A DNA stretch of 64,000 nucleotides from Welwitschia mirabilis (Eukaryota; Gnetophyta; Gnetopsida; Welwitschiales), in the NCBI GenBank assembly GCA_051453625.1, contig JBOZIK010000001.1:186358189-186422188 (forward strand). The letters run 5' to 3'. Positions 12,091 through 23,000 of this stretch are shown here, one piece after another. Position 1 is the stretch's first letter. Every line of letters begins with the position of its first letter. The notes beneath the pieces were generated by a model that saw nothing but the letters and a program-made list of their open reading frames with translations, was not told the DNA's origin and did not search any database. The position numbers were made by a program, and so were the translations under genes.

Positions 12091-12096
12091 AAAAGG
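12081..12096 (+). promoter_or_regulatory. Possible polypurine tract before LTR copy B
   Basis: Tctttttaaaaaaagg stands directly before copy B. A purine run here is where plus-strand DNA priming would start in a plus-oriented element. Copy A is preceded by the related aaaagg, so part of this may belong to the LTR itself. Confidence 0.35.
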
Positions 12097-15000
12097 TACA
12101 AAGATTAAATTTAATGGATTAGTTAAAAATATTTAATTATTTTAAAATCTTCAACTGATATAGATATTATATTTTTGAGGTGTTGTTATATTAAATTATA
12201 CTTTGAGCCTTTTTTGTCTTATAAAGATTAAAAATATTACTTTATAAATCTTCAAAAATGTTTTTGTAGTGGTGATGATATCATTTATTTATTATTTTTA
12301 TTATGCCTTTCTAGAAATTATGCATGATTAAATGTTAGTTGTAGAGTATTATTATTTTTTTTTTCATAGAAAGCATTCTTTTTATATTATTAAAGTACCT
12401 AGTGGCCCAGCAAGCCTTTATGAGATGTTATGAAATCTCCACCTTTACCATTGGCTAATAATGTATCCTTTTGTATTCTTAAGTCCTTTTACTTTACCCA
12501 TGTTCTCTCATTATAAATAAAGTTCTCCTTCCCTCAAGTCCAGCTTATTTTCCAAAAAGAATTTGTCTTTGAATCTTGGAGCTTATAAAGTTTAGAAGCT
12601 TTGAAAACTTGAAATATCTTCAAAGTCATCAATTACCATCATCTGGTATAGGTATGATTCTATTCCTTCTTACTTTCTTATTAGTCCCTTTTTATATACA
12701 TTCTATTATTGTGTTTATTGTGTCTATTTTCATGTGAATCAAATATAAACATATGTGATGATTAATAAAAGTAGAATTAATCTTATTCCAAATCTCAACT
12801 CCTACTATTTTCTATACTTGATATCTTTGATAATCTAAATACAAGTTGTTCTTATTGTGAGTTGATACTTTGTTGTTATACTTTTATCATACTTCTCTTG
12901 ATGTCACAATTTCTTGTGAACTTATGGTAATGTAATTCTATATATTGCCAAATGAGGCAATGGAAGGTGAAAATTCCACAGATTACCAAATGAGGTAGTT
13001 GGAATTATAAACTGATCAAAGATCATGAAATGAGGCAGTGGGCTTCATAGATTACCAAATGATGTAGTGAAGTGATTGAAATGTAAAAATATTATATGAG
13101 AATCACAAATCACCAAATGAGGCAGTGGGCTTCATTGATCACTGAGTGAGTTAGTGAAGTGAATAAAATATGAAAAATATCATATGAAAACCACAGATCA
13201 CCAAATGAGACAGTGGGATTCACAGATCGCTAAATGAGATAGTGAAGTAATTGAAATATGAGAAAGTTTATAATTAATTATTTTCATTTCATAATCATAA
13301 GATTTTTGTTCTTATGATATAACTTATTTCTTGAAGTTCTCACTTTTGGCCTTCCTATATTAACATTTGAAAAATCTCTATCTTATCTTGCCTTTCCTAG
13401 ATCATACTGGGAGCTATGAGATTTTGACAGTTCTCATTCCATATTCTTTGTGTGACAGGTGGAAAATCAAGAGTATGATTACTAAAGTAGGCATAAAGAT
13501 GTGAAGGATTATTATTCTAATCTTATTAAAAAATTTTGCTAAATAATCTTGTATTCCTTCATTAATCCTGAAAAATTTAGTATTATATGATTGAGATTTG
13601 AGTTCACGATATACGTTTCTTGAATAATGTTTCAATAAATGTGCATTAACAGTTACACTCTATTATTATTATCTGTGTTTATTATAACTTTAATAAATAT
13701 CTCAATTTTGATACATTGAGCATTATGTAGTGAATATCTTCCTTGAAATATATATTATTACAATGAAATATGAAGATTTGATCATATATTCCTTATACTT
13801 CTCTTGAAGAATTTTATTGAGAAGCTTGAAATCTTTAGTTATGTAATTACCTTAAAATTATACTAAATGTGAATTTGAGGATAATCTTTCTTGAGTTTTA
13901 GAAATTATTCTTAAAAATGAATCCTTTTATTATGATAATTATATTAAGAAAATTATTTTGATGATTGCCAGAAATTTTGCTTGAGTTGCCATCTCTAAAG
14001 GACCTCAATATAATCTCCCTTGATGTAAAATAAAATACACTTAAAAGGGGTGATTAAGAAAAAGGGATGTTAAATGATTATCATGTTTAGGAAGAGGGAC
14101 GATGCATGGAGAGGTGATATAAGCAATTAAAATATGTTATAATGATACCACGGTTGTGCATGGAATCAAACTACTAACTATTCTTCTAACTCTTACCATT
14201 CCCTACTATTACATCACTTAACAACATTTAAAAAGAAATGCTAAAATGTAAGAGATGGACTGATGAGACATTTTGGATAACATTACCACATAGTAAACCT
14301 TAAAAGATAACATTTAAAATAAAAACTTATGATGGCATTAAGAGAAAGAAATAGATTTCTATGCCATTTCTTAGCATTAACCACAACTGAAGGAGGGCAT
14401 TATGTTGGAGGAGCATTTTCAATGGGAGAAGATAATGAAAACAAGGGAGAGGACCCACATTGACGATTGATCCACCTCTTACAAAAAGGATTAAAAGGAT
14501 TGAGATATGTATTGAATAAGTTCTATATTAGTGCTATTCCAAATACTTGGATTATCGCCCTCCTCTAAAGCACATGACTTGGTAATGAGTTGATAAGCAT
14601 GTTGGAGTGCTTCGATAGGTGGAAGGCATTAGGAAGCATCACTATAGTTTAATACATAATGATAATGCCATTCTAATGAAACCTTCAATGATGTGAAATC
14701 ACACAAACCACCTTCATAACATGGATTTGAAGCTCCTTTGGGATGTTATAGTCATTAGTAAAAATTGACATCTTTATAACATATGCCTTAGTCTTACCAA
14801 AATATTTTCTTAAAGGTGGGTGGTAAGAAGGGAATTTTGAAATGAAGCTAAGTCCATTGCCTTTTCTATAATGTCATCCTTTGGTGAGCTTTATAGTTGC
14901 TAGTGTGGATGTAGGAAAGACCTACACTAATGTTTTAATGCATTCATTTTTTGCTAGTCTACACATTATTGATGCCACCCTTTTCTACTTTCTAGCTTGA

Positions 15001-16430
15001 TCAAGTCTTTTAATCATGTCCCTCAACCTCCAAATATTAGTGCTAGTCATAGTGATTGATTTGAATATTAAACCACCATTAAAGATTATTAGAATCCCTT
15101 GCCTCTATTATCTTCTTACTGGAACCCTCTATGTACCTCTGCCTCCTCCCTTTCTTAGCAAGTCTATGCATCAAATATCCATAATCATTTCTTTCATCTT
15201 AGCTCAGGACTCTCAATTCTTATCCTCCTCTATAGCATGGATTCTTTTATGGAATGCTTAACATTTACTCCTTCTTGAATGCACAGGGCTTCTAAGAGGC
15301 AAAACTAACATCAATGATGTTCTTTTTGATGAGATATCCTCTATCAGCATAACACCTTCTTTGCTTAACTCCTTTCCATCTTTGAGATTGATTTGTTCTT
15401 GTATAACAAATAGGAATATCTAACTATTAGTGCATATTAGTTCTTCCCATGGTTTACCACTCTTCTCCCATAGAGAAATAGTTTTTTCCCTTATGATTTG
15501 AGGGTAATTGTGTAGTTACTAGGTGTTTAAAGCCGAGCTTCATATGTTAGTTGGAGTATATCTTAGTTTTATAACTTCTATAGTCCTCTGCTCATCCTAG
15601 TCTTATCTTACCTTGCTTATATCTTCAGAAATTCCCACCATTCTAATAGGGTTGCTAATTATAGCAGTGCAAAAGCTAATCATGCTAAGGTACCAATAGC
15701 TACACATTCAAGGATTGATGATAATGAAGAATAAGCATTGGGCTATGGATCACTATCTCCACCTTGGCTACCATATCAGTAAAAGAATCAGGGCCTAGTA
15801 AAAATCCTAAATCTTGAACCTATATAATAGGCCATTTCGAGATGAGTTTTATTTAATGTAATGCATTTCATTGAACATAATGATTTGGGCTGTATTGGTT
15901 AACAAGTGGAAGAAAAGAGTAATAGATCAGTGGTTTAAATCCTTCAGATAAGTTTAAGAAATTCTTTTATTTATAATAACCTACCTTTAAGCTATGTTTA
16001 AAACTCTGTATTATGCTTGTTCTTTCAAGTCTAATGCTAGTGTAAGTGGTTTAATGATGAATGTGTATAACAAGGGTGAGAGTTAAACTATAAGCTAAGC
16101 AAAAATCTCAAATTTTATGTATATATATGAATTTTATATTTATATATTTTCTTGGATCTTTTAATTTATTTAGGATTATCAAGGATTACATGGTCTTAAC
16201 AATTAAATTTTAATCCTAAGATTTATAGAACTTTGAACCATTCTAGCTATTAAATATATACAGGTGTTCATTATACCTTCCACCTAATGAAATCCCTTCT
16301 TAATAGTAATTCATTATTTGTTTTCCTTTTGATTTATCATTCTAAGATGATAGAAGACCTTGACCTTAAATTTTGATATCAAATTATCAAGTTTGAAGAT
16401 TTTAAACTATAGAAATTTCTGAGTATTACA
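12097..16430 (+). repeat. Giant 3' LTR (copy B)
   Basis: Copy B is the partner of the LTR at 1477-6033, colinear from TACAAAGATT (TG mutated to TA) to GTATTACA. It keeps the TATA-like tataaataaa near 12514 and the 87-bp minisatellite. Beyond its end the LINE linker of the interrupted element begins, after att and the target duplication ctctt (16434-16438). Copies A and B differ by many substitutions and small indels, so the insertion is old. An open stretch at 15016-15261 matches the one in copy A only up to a frameshift and is left out as a gene. Confidence 0.82.
12941..13265 (+). repeat. 87-bp minisatellite inside LTR copy B
   Basis: This is the counterpart of the array at 2317-2640: cores such as 'accaaatgaggcagt' alternate with 'gggcttcatagatt' and 'gaagtgattgaaatg'. 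The cores in B have mostly lost the CG present in A (gccgaat in A, accaaat in B), as expected from deamination of methylated CpG. Confidence 0.82.
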
Positions 16431-16433
16431 ATT

Positions 16434-16438
16434 CTCTT
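16434..16438. repeat. Right target-site duplication of the giant-LTR element (ctctt)
   Basis: It matches 1466-1470. To its right the LINE linker continues on the minus strand. Confidence 0.72.
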
Positions 16439-17670
16439 ATCTTCTAGAATAAGACTGGGGATAATATTCTTTTACTTCTACATTTTCCTAAGATGAGTCT
16501 GCATTTTCTTAGATATTTCCTATATGTTTTCAACTATCTAGTCTCTAATGATTAGCCTCCTAATCCTATTATCTCCTTTGTATTGGTTAGCTTACTAAAA
16601 GAAAAATTTAATATATCTGTCCACATCCTTTAGCCACTGAATCCTTGATATTTCCTCTAGTAATTTTTCTTATCTACATTTATCTCCTAAAGTTTTATGA
16701 AATATTGATATTCCCTGTTATAGAGGTTATCTTGATCTTTTTCCTCTTCTTTCTTAGTTAGAATTCTATGCATCTCTTCCTCTAAGTCCTTTTTGATTTA
16801 AATCTTTTATTATCCTTCCTTCTCTAATCTTTTAGATAAGCTTTTAGGGTGTCTAAGCCTTTATAGATAAAGGTAAGCAGATGAGTACTATCATATTGAC
16901 TCCATATTTTTTCAATTATTGTTTTGGTTTCTATCCTTGTAATCCAATAGTATTCCATTTAAAAATGGGTTCTAGGGGGCATTATCACCCCTAATTTGTA
17001 TTTTATTGGATGGTGATCCAAGGCTATTCTGTTCAATCCATAAGCTTTGATTGGGATATTTGCTATATCCTTTCTAGCGAGAATTCTATTGATCTTGAAC
17101 ATAACCTAATTACTTCTTATTCTTCTATTAGACTAGATGTATTTACACCCTAAAAGTGGAATATCTAAAATGGCATTCTGTACCATGAATCTTTAAGAAT
17201 TGTAGCTCCTTTGGTATTCTAGTTTATGCCTCTTATTCTCTCTTAATGGTGTAGACATTGATGAAAGTATCCCACTATTAGCCACTTAAACTTGTATATC
17301 ACTATTTGCTATAAATCCTTTAATTTGGAGGATTCACTTAGGTTGAGAGCTATAAATGTTTTTTATAGTCCATTCTTACTCCTTTAGAAAGATAGCTAGA
17401 TAGTTATTGCTACTGTTGACTAATTCTGCCTCCTTATTCATGAGAGTAATGAGGCCTCCTAACTTTTCTTGAGCTACAGAGGTGAAAATGTTTCCTTATT
17501 TTTCTATATTCTCTAGTTTCATGCCAATTTGCATTTTTTTCTTGTAAATAAACTAATTTAATATTAAATTGATTGATAAGATTTCTTAGGGTCTTTATCT
17601 TATAGGAGGACCCCCAATCCCATGTAACTCCAAGAGAGATAATCCATAAGGTTTATTTTTGCTCCTTTTT
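16439..17670 (-). pseudogene. L1-type LINE ORF2, endonuclease domain and linker (5' part of the LINE at 1-1465)
   Basis: This is the apurinic-type endonuclease that nicks target DNA for LINE insertion. On the minus strand: 'GVTWDWGSS', then 'TLRNLINQFNIKLVYLQEKN' (17620-17540), which corresponds to the SWN.RGL...LI...D..FLQET start of the family; a weak 'IVGYFHQC' (G-D-F-N region) near 17285; and 'DHHPI' (family SDH.P, catalytic) at 17004-17018. The linker follows with 'ISRIQWLKDVDRYIKFFF' near 16660-16600 and 'SLILED' near 16450, exactly as in plant LINE ORF2 before the RT. There are numerous stops. The frame resumes at 1465 once the LTR element is removed. Confidence 0.85.
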
Positions 17671-18089
17671 GAGTGCCCATTAACCTTTTTTTATAGTATC
17701 TTTGATGATAGCTTGGGAGCTATTGATCAAATTTTTTGTAGTTTCCCTTTCTCAAAATATTCTGTAGCTAGGTCTTTCTCTCATATGAAATTCAAAGTCA
17801 TTCAGCTCATTTGTGTTTATTAGATTCTAGGGTTGTTGAGCATCTTTGGGTTCTTCTTTTATAAAGGATGGAAGGGGTTGTATTTCCTTTGTTATTCCTT
17901 CTTTTCCTTTTTTTACTTGGGGAAGACTGTAGTATTGTTTATCATTTTCTCTTTCTTCTCTTTATACTAGTAATTACTCTAATTGTGTCCAGTATTTTTA
18001 CAGAAAGAACATGTTTTCTTTTGTTTTTTTGCAATGTCAATAAGTATTTTTCTGCATCCTTTCCTAATCTAACCCATTCTCTTAGAATG

Positions 18090-18660
18090 GGAACATCTCT
18101 TTTCTATAGCCATGCATATCCCTGATATGTGTCTTGATTTTCTATACATTTTACATGGAATTGAGAGTTTCTTATAGATAAAATCAAGGTTATATGTGCC
18201 CCATTTAGATCTAAGCTTAATAGATTGTATTTCTTTTATATCATCTAGGCTTATCTAGAAGTAAAATATTGCAAGGATTAAATTTGTCTACTTAATGGTT
18301 ATTATATCCAACTTTATTAGTTTACCAAACTGATATGTGATTTTATTTAGGAGATATTTATCCCAAAACTCTAGAGAAAACTTATGTATATGAATTAATA
18401 TTGGTAGCTTTTTGAATAGATTTGAATCTGATTACACCCCTAGAGTCCATTTGGCTAGGGCTAGTTCCCTCAGTCTAAAAACCCATGGTCCTCTTGCAAT
18501 GATCTCATCTTGATCTCATTCGTTATCTAACTGAAAAAGCACTAATCCTTTCAGCATGATCATGACTTCAACTTTACTAAACCTTAACCATTTTGTTACT
18601 ACTTATTCTCTGATGAGATCAAGTTTGGATTTTGAACCAAACAAAAAAAAACTTACCAAT
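18090..18660 (-). pseudogene. LINE ORF1 (DUF4283-like RNA-binding protein) remnant
   Basis: The minus strand upstream of the endonuclease encodes a DUF4283-like protein, the usual ORF1 of plant L1 elements, thought to bind the element RNA. Seen: 'VEVMIMLKGLVLFQLDNE', 'EIIARGPWVFR' (GPW codons at 18483-18491), 'LALAKWTLGV', 'LEFWDKYLLNKITYQFGKL', and a final zinc-knuckle-like 'IPCKMYRKSRHISG' near 18160-18120 in which the second cysteine is replaced by tyrosine. It lies in the right order and distance for ORF1-ORF2 of the interrupted LINE. Several stops are present. Confidence 0.8.
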
Positions 18661-18990
18661 TAAACTATAGTGGAATTTCTTCCCTATTTCCAAACAAGTG
18701 CCTTCGTCTATGTTTGAGACTAGGGTTTTCCTTTCTTGGAGAATTGGGTCTTCTCCATTTTGGAAAATAATCCTCCTTTGAATTGCTAAATCGAATCAAT
18801 GTAAAAATGATAACAAAATATCGCAACTTATTTATAGCATGTCTATGTGGTGGTTGATACTGCCCGTTGACACTATAGCTTTTTGGAACTGAAACCACCC
18901 TCATTGATTCAAAGTCTCTCAAACCTACCTTTCTCCTGTGCTCCAGCAAACCTCTCCTATAAAATCATATGAAGGGACTAATTACTAAAC
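18661..18990 (-). other. LINE 5' region with an unidentified 94-codon open frame (18665-18949)
   Basis: On the strand of the LINE and just upstream of its ORF1 there is an open frame of 94 codons, rich in Arg and Lys ('HRRKVGLRDF', 'KHRRRHLFGNREE'). I do not recognise it. It may be the LINE 5' leader or the start of ORF1 in another frame. Its local base composition is less AT-rich than its surroundings. Confidence 0.35.
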
Positions 18991-19470
18991 ATTCATAAGA
19001 TGCCCTCTTTAGAGCTTTAGTTTGGTAGACATATCTCCCTTGGGATTATAGCTACCACAGTAATTGAAACAAATGATTTATTTATGTCTAAGACCACATA
19101 ATATGCCAATGAAGTCATTTAAAGATTTAAACCCATGATCTCTAGAATAAAGGATGAGTGTCCTACTAGCTAGACTACCATTAGTTTTCTTTTTTTTTAA
19201 ATAAATAAATAATTAAAAGAAATTTTTTAGAATTAAACTCATAACCTAAAAAAGTCATGAGAGCATTTCTCTACCCATAGGATAGAACATCAATCTTAAA
19301 CTATCATTAGTAGTATTTTATAAACATTTTAAGTAATATAAATTAAAAAGCCAAATCCTCAATAGTTTACAAACTTATCTCTTAGTTTAAATACAACTCA
19401 AGTAATATGAGGTTAATCCTTTTATTATTCAAAACCCACCTCAAAAGGCCCTTATAAATGATAGGAAACC
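18991..19470. repeat. Tandem repeat unit 1 (~480 bp) with tRNA-like segment
   Basis: Colinear with 19551-20018: both begin with 'cataaga', then 'ccctcttt' and 'agctttagttt', contain 'aataaaggatgag' and 'accattagtttt', and end in 'ccttayaaatgrtagga'. The period is about 560 bp, with an ~80-bp spacer. Confidence 0.8.
19123..19182 (-). ncRNA. tRNA-derived (SINE-like) segment, minus strand, unit 1
   Basis: The minus strand reads 'tggtagtctagctagtagg' (A-box-like, resembling the D-arm of tRNA-Glu) and, about 45 bases on, 'gggtttaaatc' (B-box-like, family GGTTCGAATC). This is the internal RNA polymerase III promoter layout of a tRNA-derived SINE head. It cannot be a working tRNA, because the stems do not pair well and no acceptor end is seen. 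Confidence 0.5.
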
Positions 19471-19550
19471 TAAATAGTAATCAACCTCTTCTCACTTAAC
19501 ATGAAGGCTTTGTAGAAAAGTGTTTTAATGGCTTAATCTTTGTTCCTCTT

Positions 19551-20018
19551 ATTCTCATAAGATTCCCTCTTTAAAGCTTTAGTTTAATAGTTGTACATTC
19601 TTTGGGATTATAGCCACCATGATTATTAACATGAAATATGTAATTATCTCCTAGGATTCATAATATACTAATGAACTCATCTAAAGATTCAAATCCATAA
19701 GCTTTGGAATAAAGGATGAGTTTCCTACTCAATAAAATACCATTAGTTTTTTTTAAATTAAGAGATATTTTTTAAAATTAAACTCATAGCCACAATGTCA
19801 TGGTGGCATTACTATGCTCTTAAGATAAGACCTTAATCTTAAACTATCATTAATTATACCTTATAGATATTCAAGTACTATAAATCTTTTTGCAAATCCA
19901 AATCCTTGATAGTTTACAAGCTTATATTTTAGTTTAAACATAAACTTAAGTCATAACAAGTAAATATTTTTGTTATTAAAACACCACTTTAAAGGTCCTT
20001 ACAAATGGTAGGAAAACC
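19551..20018. repeat. Tandem repeat unit 2 (~470 bp)
   Basis: Second copy of the unit at 18991-19470, in the same orientation. Its tRNA-like part (minus strand) keeps the B-box as 'ggatttgaatc' (19686-19696), but its A-box (around 19725-19745) is badly eroded. Confidence 0.8.
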
Positions 20019-23000
20019 AATAGGAAGAGCTTATAATGAATATGTTTGAGGTTATCTTTTATAATTAAAAACTAGGTTCTTTGTTGTACAAAGGTTTTAG
20101 TATTAATTTTTTATCTGGGATAACTATGGTAGAAAATAGTAAAGAAACACATTCTATTCTAGAAAAAAATATTTAACAAAATCTTAAAATTGAGAATGAA
20201 AATGAAGAAGAAATTCAACAAACTAGAGCTTGGAAATGGACATAGAACTCAAAGAATAACTAAAATGTGTAACAAAATGAGAGAACTCTATTCAAATGTA
20301 TATTGGAAGTTCTCTTTATATTTCAAAATATCCTAAGTTCATTATGGCTTAAATCATGATGACACTATCTCATTTACCACATGAGTAGTGGTGAGATTCT
20401 TCTATTGCTTTGGTTTGTCATACTTATTCATAAGAATGATAAGTAGGAAATGTATTCTAAAAACCTTCAAATAAAATCAAACTATGAACTAGGATATGGA
20501 CAAGAAGGATTCACTGAGAAATATATATAACTTAGCAAAATTGTAGATTCATACCAAGTATTTAAAGTATGAGCTAAATTACAACTAAAAATCAAGAGAA
20601 TAAAACTACTATCTTTATTATCAAAAAGAAACTATGCATTATAGCACTAAAGAAAAACTCAATCATGGAATAGAAACATCAAGCCAACCTCAAGGCTGGT
20701 CTATCCCTAAGAAGGGAGACTAAAAAGACATGATAGAAGAGTTCTTCATCTAAGAATGATTTTTATCATTGGTAAAGTATTCTTACAAATGAGGTATTTG
20801 GTCCTTTTTATAGAGAAATTAGGGCTAGGATTTAATACTTTAGGGTTTTTTGATTATGTTTTTTACATTAAGAATTTATCACTTTATGTCTAAATGTAAT
20901 GATAGGTTTTGGTGTAGTAGATGACTAGGCCCATAACTGTGAACTAGATGTTTTTCCATGGAAACTTAAGAGCATAAATCTTAAAGTAATTTTCCTCAAG
21001 AGGTAGGAAACCAATGCTGTTAGCATCTATCTTTTAAAATGTACACCAAAATATAGTTAAAAACCTAAAAACACCATGAAAAAACATGTGAGTTCATGTA
21101 TAACATTAAAAATAATTAAATAAAATAGTTAGATTAATGTCTTTAATTATGCTAAATTTACCTAATATAGTTAAAGTAATTTATTCATAGAGGATTTCAG
21201 CAACATTAAATTATTTGCAAGTAGATGCAAGAGAATTTAACATAAATGAAAATTGTATTCTAGTGAAATTTGACACTTTTTTATTCACTATCTTTTCTAG
21301 TTAAGTAATTGAAAACTAATTGGTTTTAATGCATTGTGTGAATGTACCAATCATGTTTAGTATTTAAGAAATTAAAGAATTCATATTTGGAATTCATTTT
21401 TATTTTTATGAATTGATAGCTTTCCACGATTGTAATAATTAGAAATCCTGGTTTTCAAATAAGGGTACATCAATATTCTAAAAATTTTAGCTATTATTGT
21501 AAAGGAAAAATCTATTACTTCTTATGGTATCTTTATGAGCTAGTTATTTTCATTTATAATTAGATTTTTTGAATGCACTAAGAGTTTGTAATTTTATGTT
21601 CAAAAAATGCACTAAGATGGTTGGTTGATTTTACATTGAAAATTTTAATGGCTAATTTAGATTATTATGATATTTTATTTAGAGTAATGTTTATTAGTGA
21701 TTTTGGGGTTGGAAAATCAAATATTATTTCTTGTCTTACCCACAATGATTTCTCCTATTAGTTTAGACCACTCTTGGCATTGAACTTGTGATGTATAATA
21801 TTTAAGTAAGTGGGTTTACTTGGTTTCTTTTCTTTAATTAATTATAGGCTTTGGCTTATAGTGATTATTAAAGTTTAATCTGTGTTATTTGATTTCTTAA
21901 ATATTAAATAGCATGTCTTAGTGGTGTATGATGCATTACATTTTTTGATAGGATAGTGTTTTATTATGGAATAATATTAAGAAATATTCTATAGTGAGAT
22001 TTAGAGGCCAAATTTCCTTTTTTTGTGCATAGAATAAGATTTGGTATACTTATGCTTTTATTTTGACTTTCAGATGTCTATATCACTATTAATCAACTTG
22101 GGTTGACTTTATGGGTATTAATTTTCACCATGTTTTTGTTAAAATCTACACCAATTAAACATATAGGCATTGAAATTTGCTAAAATAAAGAAAACTAGAT
22201 TTAAAGGGTCTCTTCCAAGTTTAGAAAAACTTTCATACTTATCCAACTTATTTAAGTTTTAGCTCCAAGATTATAAAGTTTTTTATTAACCAAGCTAGTT
22301 AATTTAAACTACCCACTTTGTGAAGTTTTACTGGGATTGAGTTTGAATGTTAATATCTTAAGTCACATAAGCAAAATGAGTAAGGGATTGATGTCAACTT
22401 TAAATTTGGCAAGAATAATCTTTCTAGTCATTCTAGGATTTGATAATTTAGATTATTTAAATCTTATGTCATAGAATGTTTCGTGATATAATAAATATGA
22501 ATTTAATATTCTATATCATAGTGTAGATAGCTCCTCATATTTCAATATCATATAGAGTAAGTGAAAAATACACAACTAGTTATAGATTAATGTCCATCTA
22601 GTTTTGATTTAATATGTGGAAGTCCCCAAGCTTAAGTTAATTATGTTAGAATTTGTATAACGGATATTTTTGAGGTTGTATTATGGTTTAGAATAGCTTA
22701 ATAAATAAATTAATTTAAAGATTCTTATGGGAATATAATTCTTTCTTATTACCAAAAATAAGGCACCATGATGAAAATTTTAGTATATGTAATGTTTTTT
22801 GTAATTATTATCATCTAATTCCCTTTTCATGAAATACAAATAATACAAACAATAAAAGGCTATTATGAAATCAAAAACTCAATATAAAAAGAAATTAATG
22901 CATTTTTAGAATCTATGGAATACAAAACAAACATACATGAAATTACATGTGACATTGTTTTGTAATTCTACAAAAGTTTGTATGAAGCAAATAACTAGAA

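Noticed and set aside
11868-12101. Minus-strand 77-codon open frame.
   Set aside because: It is the wrong frame of the RT; the true frame gives the RT motifs 'GYSGYNEICIAS' and FMDD.
17868-18125. Plus-strand 85-codon hydrophobic frame.
   Set aside because: It is antisense to the LINE ORF1/ORF2 boundary; its Phe/Leu richness comes from A-rich coding DNA on the other strand.
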